A stretch of 64,000 nt of DNA from positions 62,001 to 126,000 of the forward strand of contig JABANP010000030.1 in assembly GCA_013115135.1 (NCBI GenBank). Direction: 5' to 3'. Positions 1-10,151 of the stretch are shown here, one piece after another (the first letter of the stretch is position 1; each line of letters starts with the position of its first letter). Under the pieces are notes generated by a model that saw only the letters and a program-made list of their open reading frames with translations, searched no databases and was not told the DNA's origin. This DNA comes from Perkinsus olseni. Its lineage: Eukaryota > Perkinsozoa > Perkinsida > Perkinsidae. A program made the translations under genes and the position numbers.

Positions 1-600
1 AGTAGTGATGATAGACGAGTGTAGCTCTTCGAGCTGTAGGGATATTAGCCTGTGTTGTGTTGTTAAGTTGGACTGATGGAGGTGTGGGTTTGCTCATAGG
101 TGGTTCTGACTCAGGGTCTAGGCTCGCTCCACGTTTGGCGCTACTCCAGCAAAAGTTTGATCAGGGGGATAGTTATCGCTGAATGCTTATCCGTCCCAGG
201 AGACGAATATTGTGGGCTCGAGTACTTTGCGCCCAGACTACTCGGGTGCGATGAGAGTGCATGACACGGCCACCTGCGTCACGGCGTGACGGCGTCACAT
301 TCACGATGTTCGAGGGACGTTGGACTGCGGTACGCGCTAGTGGCTGTCGGATCACAACAACTGTCTCCCGCATGTCTAGAACGTCTAGATAAAGGGCCTG
401 AGTCTATTAGAGGGCTCACAGAGTCTGTCAGTAATTTGATTCTGTGACACAGACAGGTCTCGTCAACACGGGGGGGAGAAGCTCCAGTAGTTCAGTGAGT
501 GCGTTGTGACTCTTAGATTCGTTCATGCAGCTTAGGCCAGGTCACGGCTGGTTATTTTCTCCGGCGATGCCCCCAACCCGAAGAAAGTCCAAGAGTCCAG
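1..600. other. No gene recognised
   Basis: I see no convincing coding stretch, RNA gene or repeat here. It may be the upstream region, or earlier exons, of the plus-strand gene that becomes readable from about 700. Confidence 0.4.
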
Positions 601-626
601 CTAGGTCGAGCAACAGAATGTAGTGC

Positions 627-2348
627 ATGGAGCACCCGAGGCATGCACACGTATTCTCATCCTGTAGTGCTCCGGTGAGTCGATTGCGGGAGCAACGACC
701 GGTCCGTTATGGCTCGATGTACGGCATTACTCCCCCTAACGGTCTGGACATGGACTCGATTTTAAGGACTGCCAACGTAAAGAACGCAGAGCTCTTGAAG
801 CGTCCAGGGTAGCTCTAGGCAAGTCCAGTTGAACATTGAGGACTAGAATTATTCTCCCTAGTATCGGCTTGAGCTTCTTCGCTGAGACCGCATCACGTCT
901 CCAGGATCTCATGGACATGAGTGACGGGCACTTGAGTGAAGAGTGCGAGAATCATGTAAGTCATTGGGGGCGAGGGGTGTAGACACAGAATCGCACTGCG
1001 GAGTAGATCGTACAATATTCTCTGGGCGTCTCAGGAGGATACTGAGCATGATTCAGGTCCTGAAACCCTTGCTGGCCATCTTCACGGAGGCGGAGGTTCA
1101 GAACATCGTTCAGCCAGTTGGAAAGCGGGAGAGTGGCGGACAGGAGAATTACGTAGACGATGAGAGCAAGGTACCCAAGGCGTAGCACTCACTGCATGCC
1201 ATTCAGGAAACCGATTCGACTGGTTTCCTCACGGCTTGAGACTTTCTCGTTGAGTTGCTGCATCGCCTTTATCCCACCTCGCGAGGTTCTCTCCAGGTTG
1301 CGAAGTCTGTCGAGAAGTTAATCCCTGCCTTGAGGCAGTTCGGCAGCAGCGAAGAGAATGTCCGTTACCTCAAGGAAGCCACTGCTGCCTTTTACGGCCT
1401 TTTCAATCTATTTTTCGAAGTTTCTCGTTTTACTGCTATTGTTATGCGTCCAGAAGAGTAAGAGACTTCTTTGATCATGAGCCTTAACGCTGGCCACTTC
1501 AGGTATGCTGAAAAGTGCAGCGAGTCCGTCGAATCTGCTTCGCTGAATGCGCTGAAGGGGAAGGGGAATTCGTCCGCAGGTAGGTCGAAAGTCGAAGGTG
1601 ATGACTGCTCTCCGTTCACAGCGCATCTTCGTCAAGCGTCCTAGCGGAACGCGGGCAATCGATCTGATCTGCCTGTTTTTTTGTTCTTAAGGTGTTGGCT
1701 CGTGCTGGTTAGGTGTCATCAAGTATTGGCAGGACCGCGCAGTGGAGCAGTGCCGGAAGAGGAAGAAGGAGTTTCGTTCTACCCCACAACGTCCACGTCA
1801 AAGCCATCAGGGGACTCTTCTTAGCCAGCGGCATAATGAGAAGTCCCTGAAGCAGCTTAACGAGGAGGTAGCCTCGCTCCGATCCCAGATTGCGAATATG
1901 ACCACAGCTCGTGCTGGGATTGATGGACACGAGCCATCCTTAGGAAGCGATGCTGCACATAGACGAGGTAATTCCCGGTCCTGGCTGCGTAGCTCATCGT
2001 CTCATGCTAGAATGAGACATGTTTCGGGGACCATCTTCCGACCATAGATTTTGAAAAGTGCCTTACGAATGTTCAGGATCTCGCTACGAGAGATCCTCTC
2101 CAGTTCAGAAGAAACCGCGAGTTGCTGAAGAGCCAGTCGGTACGATCTCGACCTCCGATATGGCCTCCGTCGCTATTTTTTCCTTCCCTCAGCGACTTCT
2201 GATGAGAGCGATGCAAGCTCGACGTCGTCTTCTCTCCCGAAGGCGCAAGTGCCTAGAAATTGGAGAGTTAGATGACGCCCACATCGAAGACGAGTTTTAT
2301 CTGAGCCTTTTAATTTCTTTCCTGGTAAAATTGCTGAGGTTTTGTTGA
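627..2348 (+). CDS. Unrecognised multi-exon protein with a basic/coiled-coil stretch
   Basis: Several short open stretches separated by plausible GT-AG introns read as one plus-strand gene. Examples are the exon ending in LKRPG near 808, IGLSFFAETASRLQDLMDMS (about 867-957), VLKPLLAIFTEAEVQNIV (from about 1057), VAKSVEKLIPALRQFG (about 1300-1460) and YAEKCSESVESASLNAL (about 1503). An exon after the acceptor near 1710 is rich in Lys/Arg/Gln (VEQCRKRKKEF) and leads into LKQLNEEVASLRSQI, a likely short coiled coil. A basic region before a heptad-like stretch could suggest DNA binding, but the spacing is not a clear bZIP and I do not claim it. The true start and the last exon, near 2.2-2.35 kb, are uncertain. 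I do not recognise the family. Confidence 0.4.
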
Positions 2349-2814
2349 AGTGAGAGACTCTAGAATCAGGAGTTAATTGGCGTGTCGCAGAGCGAAAGCG
2401 CGGAGCAGAGTAAGACTCGGAGTCTGTCAGAGCTTCGCGCCGCTGACTTCTTCGTTTGGGCGGATGACTGTACCTGGATGTTTCAGTGAAATGCTGTTCA
2501 TCATGGGCTGAACAGTGGGGCTTGTTCTTGCGAGTGGAGCATGAAGGTTCACTGGCACCGGGCTAAGTCGCGTTTTCATAGCCTTTCTTCGTTACGGAGT
2601 ACGAGTAATCGCTGTAATTGTCGATCATCACCTTTCAGATTTGGTCATCCACGATATAAACTAGAGGCTGATTTCAGCGCTCGAACGATTAACTCGGCCG
2701 AACAAGATACTTTCCAATGGTCATCAGCAGCCAGGCCATTGTGGCTGCTGAGAATTCAATAGTTGTTTTTTCATTTATCCTCTCAGAACTGTCATTGTTT
2801 TGCGTTAGATTGGG

Positions 2815-3947
2815 ATGTCTGCTGCAAGGGCTGCCGGAATTTCGCACTGCGAGATCCTGGGAGCCGTTGCAGTGTCTATCAATCCTACCGATATCAGAAT
2901 CGTTCTATCAAACGGGAGGATAATGTTCACGCTGTTACGGGGGTTAGTAGTGAAGAGGAATCGGCATAAGGGCATACGGGTTAGGGTTCCGTAAGGGTCA
3001 GTAATTATCGCCAAGTGCGCCTGAAATCCTACCCCAGCCTCTGTTGTGTCCGTAGTATGGTCAACGGCACCTTCAATTTAGCTCTCGAGCTGCAGTTGTG
3101 TGAGATGAGATTCCAGCAGAAGGGGAATCAATTTGCTGATCCCTGTGCGTTTACCAAGCAGTTCCTAGGGCGCCGAGACCCAAGAGGTTTCGATGCTCCA
3201 AAAGAGGAGAGTGGTGGTCAGAAGACATATAAGTGCTGTGCCCACCAGAGCTCGGACGACCTGTGGGAGGTTGAGGCAACTTACGGTTTGGACAGCGAAT
3301 TGCCAGCTGGCTTGCGGATCAACTACGACTGGAGGAGATCAGATTGGGTGAAGATCCCCGCTAAGGTTTTTGAGGCGTTTATAGTGGCGATGGGGTGCGG
3401 CGATTACGCGCATATTTTCAAACGGGTTCCCGGACGTCAGTGCGAGCTTTGGGCGTTGAACATAGCAGCTCTACAATGGAAGAAGGTACGGCACTTCACT
3501 GAGGATCTAACGGAATACGGGGACGTCGACGCCAAGGTCAACGCAGCAGGGGAGACGCGCGTAGCAGCTTTCGACGAGGAGGGCTCAGGGGCGTCCTACT
3601 CTGATGTTGAAGAAGATGACGAGTGTAGGAATTGGATACGGGTCTGGGATGGCATGCAGTCTCCACGGACGATAAGGTGTGATGAACTTCATGGTACCCT
3701 GAGCCAATTATGCTTTGTCACATGGGACGTGCTACTAGTCTCCACCGTCAAAGATGGCTCAGAGGACGTAGGCGAGCTTGGCCTGTATTATGTAGGTTTG
3801 GACGGTCCTCCTAGAATGATTGCACGTACGTGGTGGGTGGCAAAACGTTACTCGCCAGTTTTTTGGGTCAGCCGGTGTGGGCATTTTATTCACTTCGACA
3901 AAAAACTGCTGCATCCACCCACTCAGGAGCTGAAGCTCATCTTCTGA
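2815..3947 (+). CDS. Unrecognised two-exon protein, about 361 aa
   Basis: Exon 1 (2815-2990) starts MSAARAAGISHCEILGAVAV and contains an IRIVLSNGRIMF stretch. A 47-base intron (gtaagg...ccccag, 2991-3037) leads into a 910-base exon ending at TGA 3945-3947. The two exons join in frame (1,086 bases, 361 codons plus stop). The C-terminal half has repeated beta-rich phrases such as WALNIAALQWKKV, NWIRVWDGMQSPRTI, LLVSTVKDGSEDVGELGLYY and FWVSRCGHFIHF, interrupted by an acidic loop (SDVEEDDE). This is what a divergent beta-propeller looks like, but no WD or Kelch signature is visible. I see no signal peptide or membrane segment. Function unknown. Confidence 0.6.
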
Positions 3948-4990
3948 ATATGAGTTACATCTGAGCAGATTTTTGATGTTGATCTAGTTTCATCACCTCT
4001 TCGAGTGCCGAGTTGAAGCCTAGTCGTTCTGCACGACGATATGCACCTCGTGGGTCATTCGGTGCTTCTATGGGTTACATTCAGCCATCGGATGGCGAAG
4101 ATGACTACACATCTGGTTGAGAAGGAGTGTAGTTACTACAGGAATTCTGTTGTACTTCAAATAGCAATAGAAGCAAACGTCCAACACATAAATCGCAGCA
4201 TATTTCCTTCGTCATAAATCCGTCACCTCGTAAAATAGATGAAATATCCTCTGGAGTCGGGTTGCATTGCACTCTTTGAAAAGAGTCTTTTCATCCCGCA
4301 ACAGGCGAGGTCTATTCGGAAAAAAGCTACGAAAGGACGAGGCTCTAGGGCTCGGACAACAGTGCGGCTCACCGTTACTCACAACATAGCGGAATGCATC
4401 ACAGGAGAGCCCCAGACTCGTCAGTTTCTCCGTTCAAAAACGTTAGCCTCGATGGTTACAAATTGTCTGTCCCGCTGATAACTTCTCACCTATTGCGGCA
4501 CCTACCAAGCTCTGGTTGTCGGGCCTCGCTACTAAACGTGCTCAACTCACGTGTCGCTGAAAAGCCGAGACACTTCTGCACTTTCCACGACTCTTCGGGG
4601 CCTGGTCTTGAAGACTAGGTCTTCCGTGCTCGGCGATATGACAGCGCTGTTAGTCATGCGGCTGTGCCTATCGCTCGCTTGTGAGATGATGAGCGCAAGC
4701 TAGGATATGTTATGAACCTCATTTGAAGAATCCACTACGAAACCTATGCACTGTGAGAGACGGAGGCTTCGTTCCCGAAGGGCGCGTCCCAAACGATTCC
4801 CCAAACGAACTCGATCCCATTGGATTGAGAAGGAGCTCTAGATAGTAAGTAACGTTTTCACGATGCCTAAGGCTTTCAATCCAGTGCTCGTCAGATAGAG
4901 GGGTGATTCTCTAAAGAATCTTCAGAATCTAAACTGTGGGAATAGGAGAACAGGAGAAGCGCTCATCAGCGTGTTTTCGAGTGCATTGCT
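3948..4990. other. About 1 kb without a recognised gene
   Basis: The open frames here are short, overlap in several frames and lack splice-site support. I see no repeat, RNA gene or long inverted repeat. It lies between the 3' end of the two-exon gene and the probable 3' end of a minus-strand gene. Confidence 0.35.
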
Positions 4991-4995
4991 ATTCA

Positions 4996-6694
4996 TCACA
5001 AGACAGCTGGGATCGGCGAAACCGCTAACGTAAATACGTCAACGAGCAGACACTTTGTAGCAAGCCATCGCATGACGAAAGGTAGAAGTGACGTACTAAT
5101 GGCACCTGGCGGAGAGAAGTGAGATAGGTTAATCCTGTCCCGCTGCAGCCATGCAGCAGCGACAATCTGATGACTCCTGAGGATCCGACATAATTCGAGA
5201 TAATGACCAATCAGAGTCAGGTCCGACATGACGTCTCTCTCGCCCTTGGGAATAGCGAAGAAGCAGATGTTATAATTCTCAGTAGCGCAGCTAGCAGGAG
5301 TGAGCTGAACTAGCACCCAAGCAGATAGAGGCCCCAGACCATACGTTATGGTAGGCAGGAACTGTGATTATTTACAGTCGAATATGAACTCCTACACTGT
5401 TAACCTAACAGTATAAACAATGTTTATCAAACATGAACCTGTATAAGCAGAGTACGGGAAAGGGACACTGAAAGAATAGCTTGACGGGAAAAGAGGAGAC
5501 AAGGCTTTTGGGTTGAGCTATATATATTGCACTTCCTCCGCTCAGCCTGCCATCGCAGCGGCACTTGGGTCTCGGCGGTTTGAGTGGCCAGACGAGCGAT
5601 GCCATTAACGAGACGGAACGACCAAGAGATTGCTTCCCGAACCAAAGAACTTCGTAACTCTGCGACTTTGTAATGCCGACCATCAAATAACTACCAACCT
5701 GCGCGTGAGTAAGTATTCAGCGCAACTTGCCCTGATAGACCTTCTCCCTCCATCAAGGAGGAGACTCCCTGATGGAGCAGCTTGAGCTTGTTTAGCCGGC
5801 CAAGAGTGAAGGGCGAAAACCTCATCCACAATAACCTGACGATTCTGCAACCGGCTGAGGAAGGTGGAGAAATAATCTGGTGGTGCTCTTCTGGGATGGT
5901 TTCCGAGTCTGAAGGTTGTATCAGGAATGAAGGCACGCCAATGGGAGGCTTCTAACCAACCATGAGAGCGATCTTCAGGCCACTGGTTGTTGCAGTAGGG
6001 AACATCACAGTCTCCGAAGGATCGATAAGGGTGAAAGCGATTCCGTCGAGATTCTGCTCATCTACTCTGACGGTGTTGTTGCAGAGGTCGGGACAGCCGT
6101 AGCAACCAGGTGAAGCTGTACGGGCACCCGGTTGTGTACCTTTTCTGTACCATTGCTTGCTGATGGAGAAGGAGTAGGCGAGCTCCGCAGTGCCGCACTA
6201 TAATTGATGAGCTCTGTGAGGTATGCATAGACTTGCCTTGTATGCGCGAGGGCAATCCCGGCTGCGGGTGTAAATCGGACCTTCGAGATGCACCCAAGAT
6301 CCGTGAGTCTAACGTAGCACATCGCTCCCCAACAGCTAGATTCACTCCTGGGGAATGGTCTAACCCCATATGTTTAGCATTTGCCGTCATTTAACCAGCC
6401 GATGCATCCCTCTGTCCAGTGAGCCCTGTTAAGGCAAAAGCTGCCATGTGAGCAGTACCCGATGAAACTCAGCCGGATTGATCTCTTCACTGTATCCTGA
6501 GTACTTGAGCGACACCTGAGGCTGCACGACTTTGTATGAGACATATCACGTCGGCATACCAGACCGTGCTGAGGCGTGCACGGGGCTTCCAGAGAGGAAC
6601 GCGATGATTGATTCCCAGGGCAGATCAAGATCAAGGAGTCGAACTCGTTTGCACCCCTGTGTATAGCGTATCTCTTTTTACTCCGGTAATGCAA
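4996..6694 (-). CDS. Unrecognised multi-exon gene
   Basis: Reading the minus strand from about 6,650, coding-like exons follow each other with plausible splice sites. The first contains LLDLDLPWESIIAFLSG. The next is QVSLKYSGYSEEINPAEFHR, followed by one with CYVRLTDLGCISKVRFTPAA and TRQVYAYLTELINYSAAL. A donor after ...PSPSASN (gtacag) and an acceptor before VDEQNLDGIAFTLIDPSETV give an exon running to about 5,957. Further stretches between 5,900 and 5,000 (SWSFRLVNGIARLATQTAET; MSDLTLIGHYLELCRILRSH) probably belong to the same gene, but exon order and frame are unresolved. I do not recognise the protein; it has no obvious membrane segment. Confidence 0.35.
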
Positions 6695-6983
6695 AACCGG
6701 CGATGATCACAGAAACTAATGTAAGATTTATTCATATCCTCGTTCGGAGTTGGGTTAGGCGACGTAGCCTAGGTATATCCACTATCAGTCACAACGTCCA
6801 AGCGGAGGTGTTTGGGAGGCCAGTACTGCCGGTACAACCGCATAATCCTAAGAGGGAGTGATGAAGTTCATCAATGAAGATGTTAGATGACACCATTTTT
6901 GAGTTCAGTTCAACGACGAAAAATTAGATGACAGATGACACTCAAGCTTGACGGAGTCAAATCATTCATCGTTAATGGTTCAC

Positions 6984-7002
6984 GTGCCAGCTCAGCTGGC
7001 AC
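6984..7002. repeat. Perfect 8-bp hairpin with 3-base loop
   Basis: GTGCCAGC and its exact complement GCTGGCAC flank the loop TCA. It lies just beyond the 3' end of the first AP2-like gene. It is one of many three-base-loop hairpins in this window (see 55683-56791). Confidence 0.75.
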
Positions 7003-7144
7003 TCCAGGCCCTCGGCAGTGTCCCAGCTGCAGTGCCCATATTTTGAGCTTGAACATCTCTCGGCATGCCATCTTCGAACAAAGCGTCCGGAGATCTAATG
7101 CAATCAATCCAATACAATGCATACAGGATTGTTGCGCAAACTAC

Positions 7145-7684
7145 CTATCGTATTTCAAATGTCCTGCAGTAGTATCTCACCTCAACTGCACGCCCGAATG
7201 CCTTCCTCTCCCCGGTGATGCACCTCCATTTTCTGAAATAAGCCATCAAAATATGTCTAGGGTTTCTCCAAGTCTTGAATACGGCAGCTAGCTCGGTGAG
7301 CTTGTCGAACGAGGCGTCTCGCTTCTTCGCATTCAAGAGTAAATCTCGTTCTTCGAGAGCTTCTCCGAGAGTTGAACACGCCGAACCGTAGACGGCTTTT
7401 TTACACCCCTTTGATACAGTGACCATTATACGACATATATAGCTTCCCTTGTTCCGCGTTATATGATGCGGCAGCTTCGTAGGCCTGCGACGACTGCGAA
7501 TGACTCTGCGAAGGTCTTTGGGGGAGCCTCCGGATTTCTTGATAGTTCTCATCACAGCCAGATCAGTGATGGCCTCCTCAGTAGATTTTCTTAGATTACC
7601 GTACACTCTTTGGCCATTTACAAAGACGCAAGAGATGAGCTTTTTATTATTCACGTTGATCCCAGTTGGAAGAGGCTCGGACAT
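7145..7684 (-). CDS. AP2-like two-module protein (paralogue 1, intronless)
   Basis: A single open frame of about 179 aa, starting at MSEPLPTGINVNNKKLIS; the ATG at 7684 is preferred over the longer upstream frame because its paralogue starts at the same place. Two related modules follow one another. The first has GINVNNKKLISCVFVNGQRV with YGNL. The second has HHITRNKGSYICRIMVTVSK, YGSACSTLGEALEERDLL and FDKLTELAA. The pattern Gly-x-aromatic, a beta hairpin, (V/I)YG, then a helix with EA(L/I)xxR resembles AP2/ERF DNA-binding domains, which are common transcription factors in alveolates. The modules are diverged, so this is a proposal. The linker RRVIRSRRRPTK is strongly basic. The gene lies head to tail with a clear paralogue at 8611-9266. 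Confidence 0.6.
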   Translation of the reverse strand: MSEPLPTGINVNNKKLISCVFVNGQRVYGNLRKSTEEAITDLAVMRTIKKSGGSPKDLRRVIRSRRRPTKLPHHITRNKGSYICRIMVTVSKGCKKAVYGSACSTLGEALEERDLLLNAKKRDASFDKLTELAAVFKTWRNPRHILMAYFRKWRCITGERKAFGRAVEVRYYCRTFEIR

Positions 7685-8610
7685 GATAAAACACACGAAC
7701 GCTAACAGGATAAATTCACTGGTATGACGAGCATTGAGCTGATATCCAACCCCCTCCGCTCGATCCAACCCGAACCCGAATCTTTACAACCGAGGAGTAG
7801 ACAAACTTAGAGGGAGTAGTTTTCGGATGTAAACCGTGGCTCCACTGCAGAGCATTTATGTCTTGTTGATCTAACTTGTTTGTGCCGGGTACCGGGTATG
7901 GCACTTCGGTTGAAGAAGATAGAGATGACCCCCCCGACGACGCTCGCCGTCCAGCTGCTGAGTGCTGTGGAATCTCTGTCTCGACTATGGCTAGTGACGG
8001 GATGATACGCACAAACCATCAGAAGCCGGACGTATCTTCCTGTTATATAGTTTGGCGTTGAAGTGACTATAAGTTTGCCAATAGCAGAGTTGAAGAATAC
8101 CCGAGCCAGCATCATCACATCGCCGCATAACGTGTCAGGAGACACGTTCAGTGCAGGCAAGCACGGTAATTTTGCCAATTCAAGCTAAACTCACTCATTT
8201 TCGTTCGCAATTTGATGATTTCAAATCATTGATTTACCAACTCGACGATTTTTTCTTTTGTGAAAACCACTAGACGAAGGGTGGCTCATCCACGATGAGC
8301 TATCATGCATGCATTCCGATACACAAAGTGTGCTTGCAGTGACGAATCTTCTTGTCACGATTATGTGAAACTGTACTACCTGAGCAGGCAGCCTTCAGAA
8401 TTAGCGGAAATGACGGAACGACCGCTCAAGTACGGCTCCGGATATGGTCCGACTTGACAACGAATCACATCCTGTAGTATAGCGACAGGACTGAGGTCTT
8501 GCTACACCGTCACCACAGAGAGTCAACTGAGGTATTGTGCACGAATGTTAAATGTCTGCGACGTGCTGTTGGTATTTTCTCGTATAACTGACCCGGTCCG
8601 ACACGCCCAC

Positions 8611-9266
8611 TTACTTGAGAAGCATCTCACGCCACCTGACGGCGCCGTCGTTTCGGACCTTGGTCCGGTGAGCCCTGTTCAAAGGATCGAATCGGGACCA
8701 ACAATGTTCGGGATTTCTCACTTCTTCCAGTCTCTGTAATGTTGCTTCATTCACTTGAGCCGCCGCAGCCGCGTCGCGAAATCTTGGAGCTTTGAAGCTC
8801 GTAGCAAGTTCAACAAGCCGATCGTATGATGCACCCCTCTCTCGAGCTTCTAGCAAGGCTTCACGCTGCGCCAAGGCCTCGTCAACGCCGGTGCACCAAG
8901 ATCCGTAAATGGTCCTCTTCTCGCCGTTAACAGTCTTAAAAATGCGGCAAACGTAACCGCCTCTATTTTTCGTGATGTTACTCGGCATTGTCGGCTCTTT
9001 ACGTCTAGCCCTGACCATCTCGCGCATATCTGTTCAACCTCTCAACGACTCTCAGTGCCGTAACTGTGAATACCTTCCAATGTTGTCCCGTCCTCTTTAG
9101 CTTTCTCGAGAAGTCTCCGATCTTCAATGGCGGAGGCCAATTGGCCGCGTAAAGCGCCGTAGACCCGAACGTACTTGCCAGTCGCTTCGTCTTTAACATA
9201 AATGCTGGCTATGTACTTTCCGCCGTTGACGTTTATACCTTTCGGAATATAGGGTGACGAGACCAT
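8611..9266 (-). CDS. AP2-like two-module protein (paralogue 2, one intron)
   Basis: Exon 1 (9266-9074) begins MVSSPYIPKGINVNGGKYIA and ends after EDGTTLE. A 44-base intron (9073-9030, gtattc...aacag) joins in frame to DMREMVRARRKEPTMPSNIT, giving 203 aa. This junction matches the linker of the intronless paralogue at 7145-7684 residue for residue in pattern (KDLRRVIRSRRRPTK against EDMREMVRARRKEPT), which supports the splice. Module 2 contains ITKNRGGYVCRIFKTVNGEK, IYGSW and DEALAQREALLEARERG. AP2-like DNA binding is likely but not certain. The C-terminus differs from paralogue 1. The upstream 9267-9370 stretch is AT-rich and has a perfect hairpin. Confidence 0.65.
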
Positions 9267-9273
9267 ATTTAGA

Positions 9274-9290
9274 ACTAAGAGTCTCTTAGT
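9274..9290. repeat. Perfect 7-bp hairpin with GTC loop upstream of an AP2-like gene
   Basis: ACTAAGA-GTC-TCTTAGT lies 8 bases before the start codon of the minus-strand AP2-like gene, probably in its 5' untranslated leader. It could be a regulatory palindrome or simply another member of the three-base-loop hairpin class. Confidence 0.6.
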
Positions 9291-10151
9291 AAGAGAACTA
9301 ATATACCTACCCTATCTAACTACATATAACTAACCTTAAACTAACTTAAACACTTGAGCCGATTCAAAACAGGCAATGCCGTATGCTTGCGGAGGAATCT
9401 ATAAGTTACAGACTGTAAACATCCGCCCCACTTCTGTTCCACGGGCGAGCGCGAAGATAAGGGTCGTCGCGCACGCCACATTTTTTCTTTCATTGTTGCG
9501 GCCTTGCGTCAATGGTACTGGTTTGGGCGATAGCTGTACATCCGGTTTGAGACTTGATGCCTTCACCACCCCCTTCCCCTCCTGGAGGCCCTCGGCTGAA
9601 GGTCAATGGAGCTCCGCCTCCGCCAACAGGGCCTGTACCTCGGCGCAGTGAAGAGGAGTGTAAGGCAGGCGCCTCCTCTCCGAGGTAGTAAGGGTTCGGT
9701 GTTCGTGCACAGGATGGTTTCCCTAGTTGGGAAGGATCTCGCGATAGAATCTTTCGCGCAGGACTCGCGATAAGGAGCGGCAGAAAATTAGATTAAATTC
9801 TCCCGTCGTCCACCTCCTGTCGTTGGACCTTGTAATGAGTGCTCACTGATCGCGTTAGTGTTTTTCCTGGGATCATCGGATTTTTGGGGGGACCTTGTCG
9901 AGTTTCATCGTTCTGTTGTAAGCTAGGGTTTCATGCAAACCAGCGTGAGAGGCGAAAATCGCAACCAGCACGCTTACTAGAACGGCGGACACTCATTCGA
10001 AGTCCGTGGCGGAGCTTCTGCCATTGTATCGTCTTCACATGGGCTCCGGTGAACATCAGGTCACCTCGTGGATCTAGCAGCCCCGGCTCAGCTCCACGGC
10101 TAGAGAATCTGGTACCTCTTGAAGTGTCGAGAATGGTCGAGATTAACCCTG
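9291..10151. other. Intergenic, divergent promoter region
   Basis: This lies between the divergent AP2-like gene (-) and the SMEK gene (+). The first 80 bases form an AT-rich tract with repeated cta/taac words. The remaining open frames on both strands are short and mutually overlapping. I support no gene here. Confidence 0.35.
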
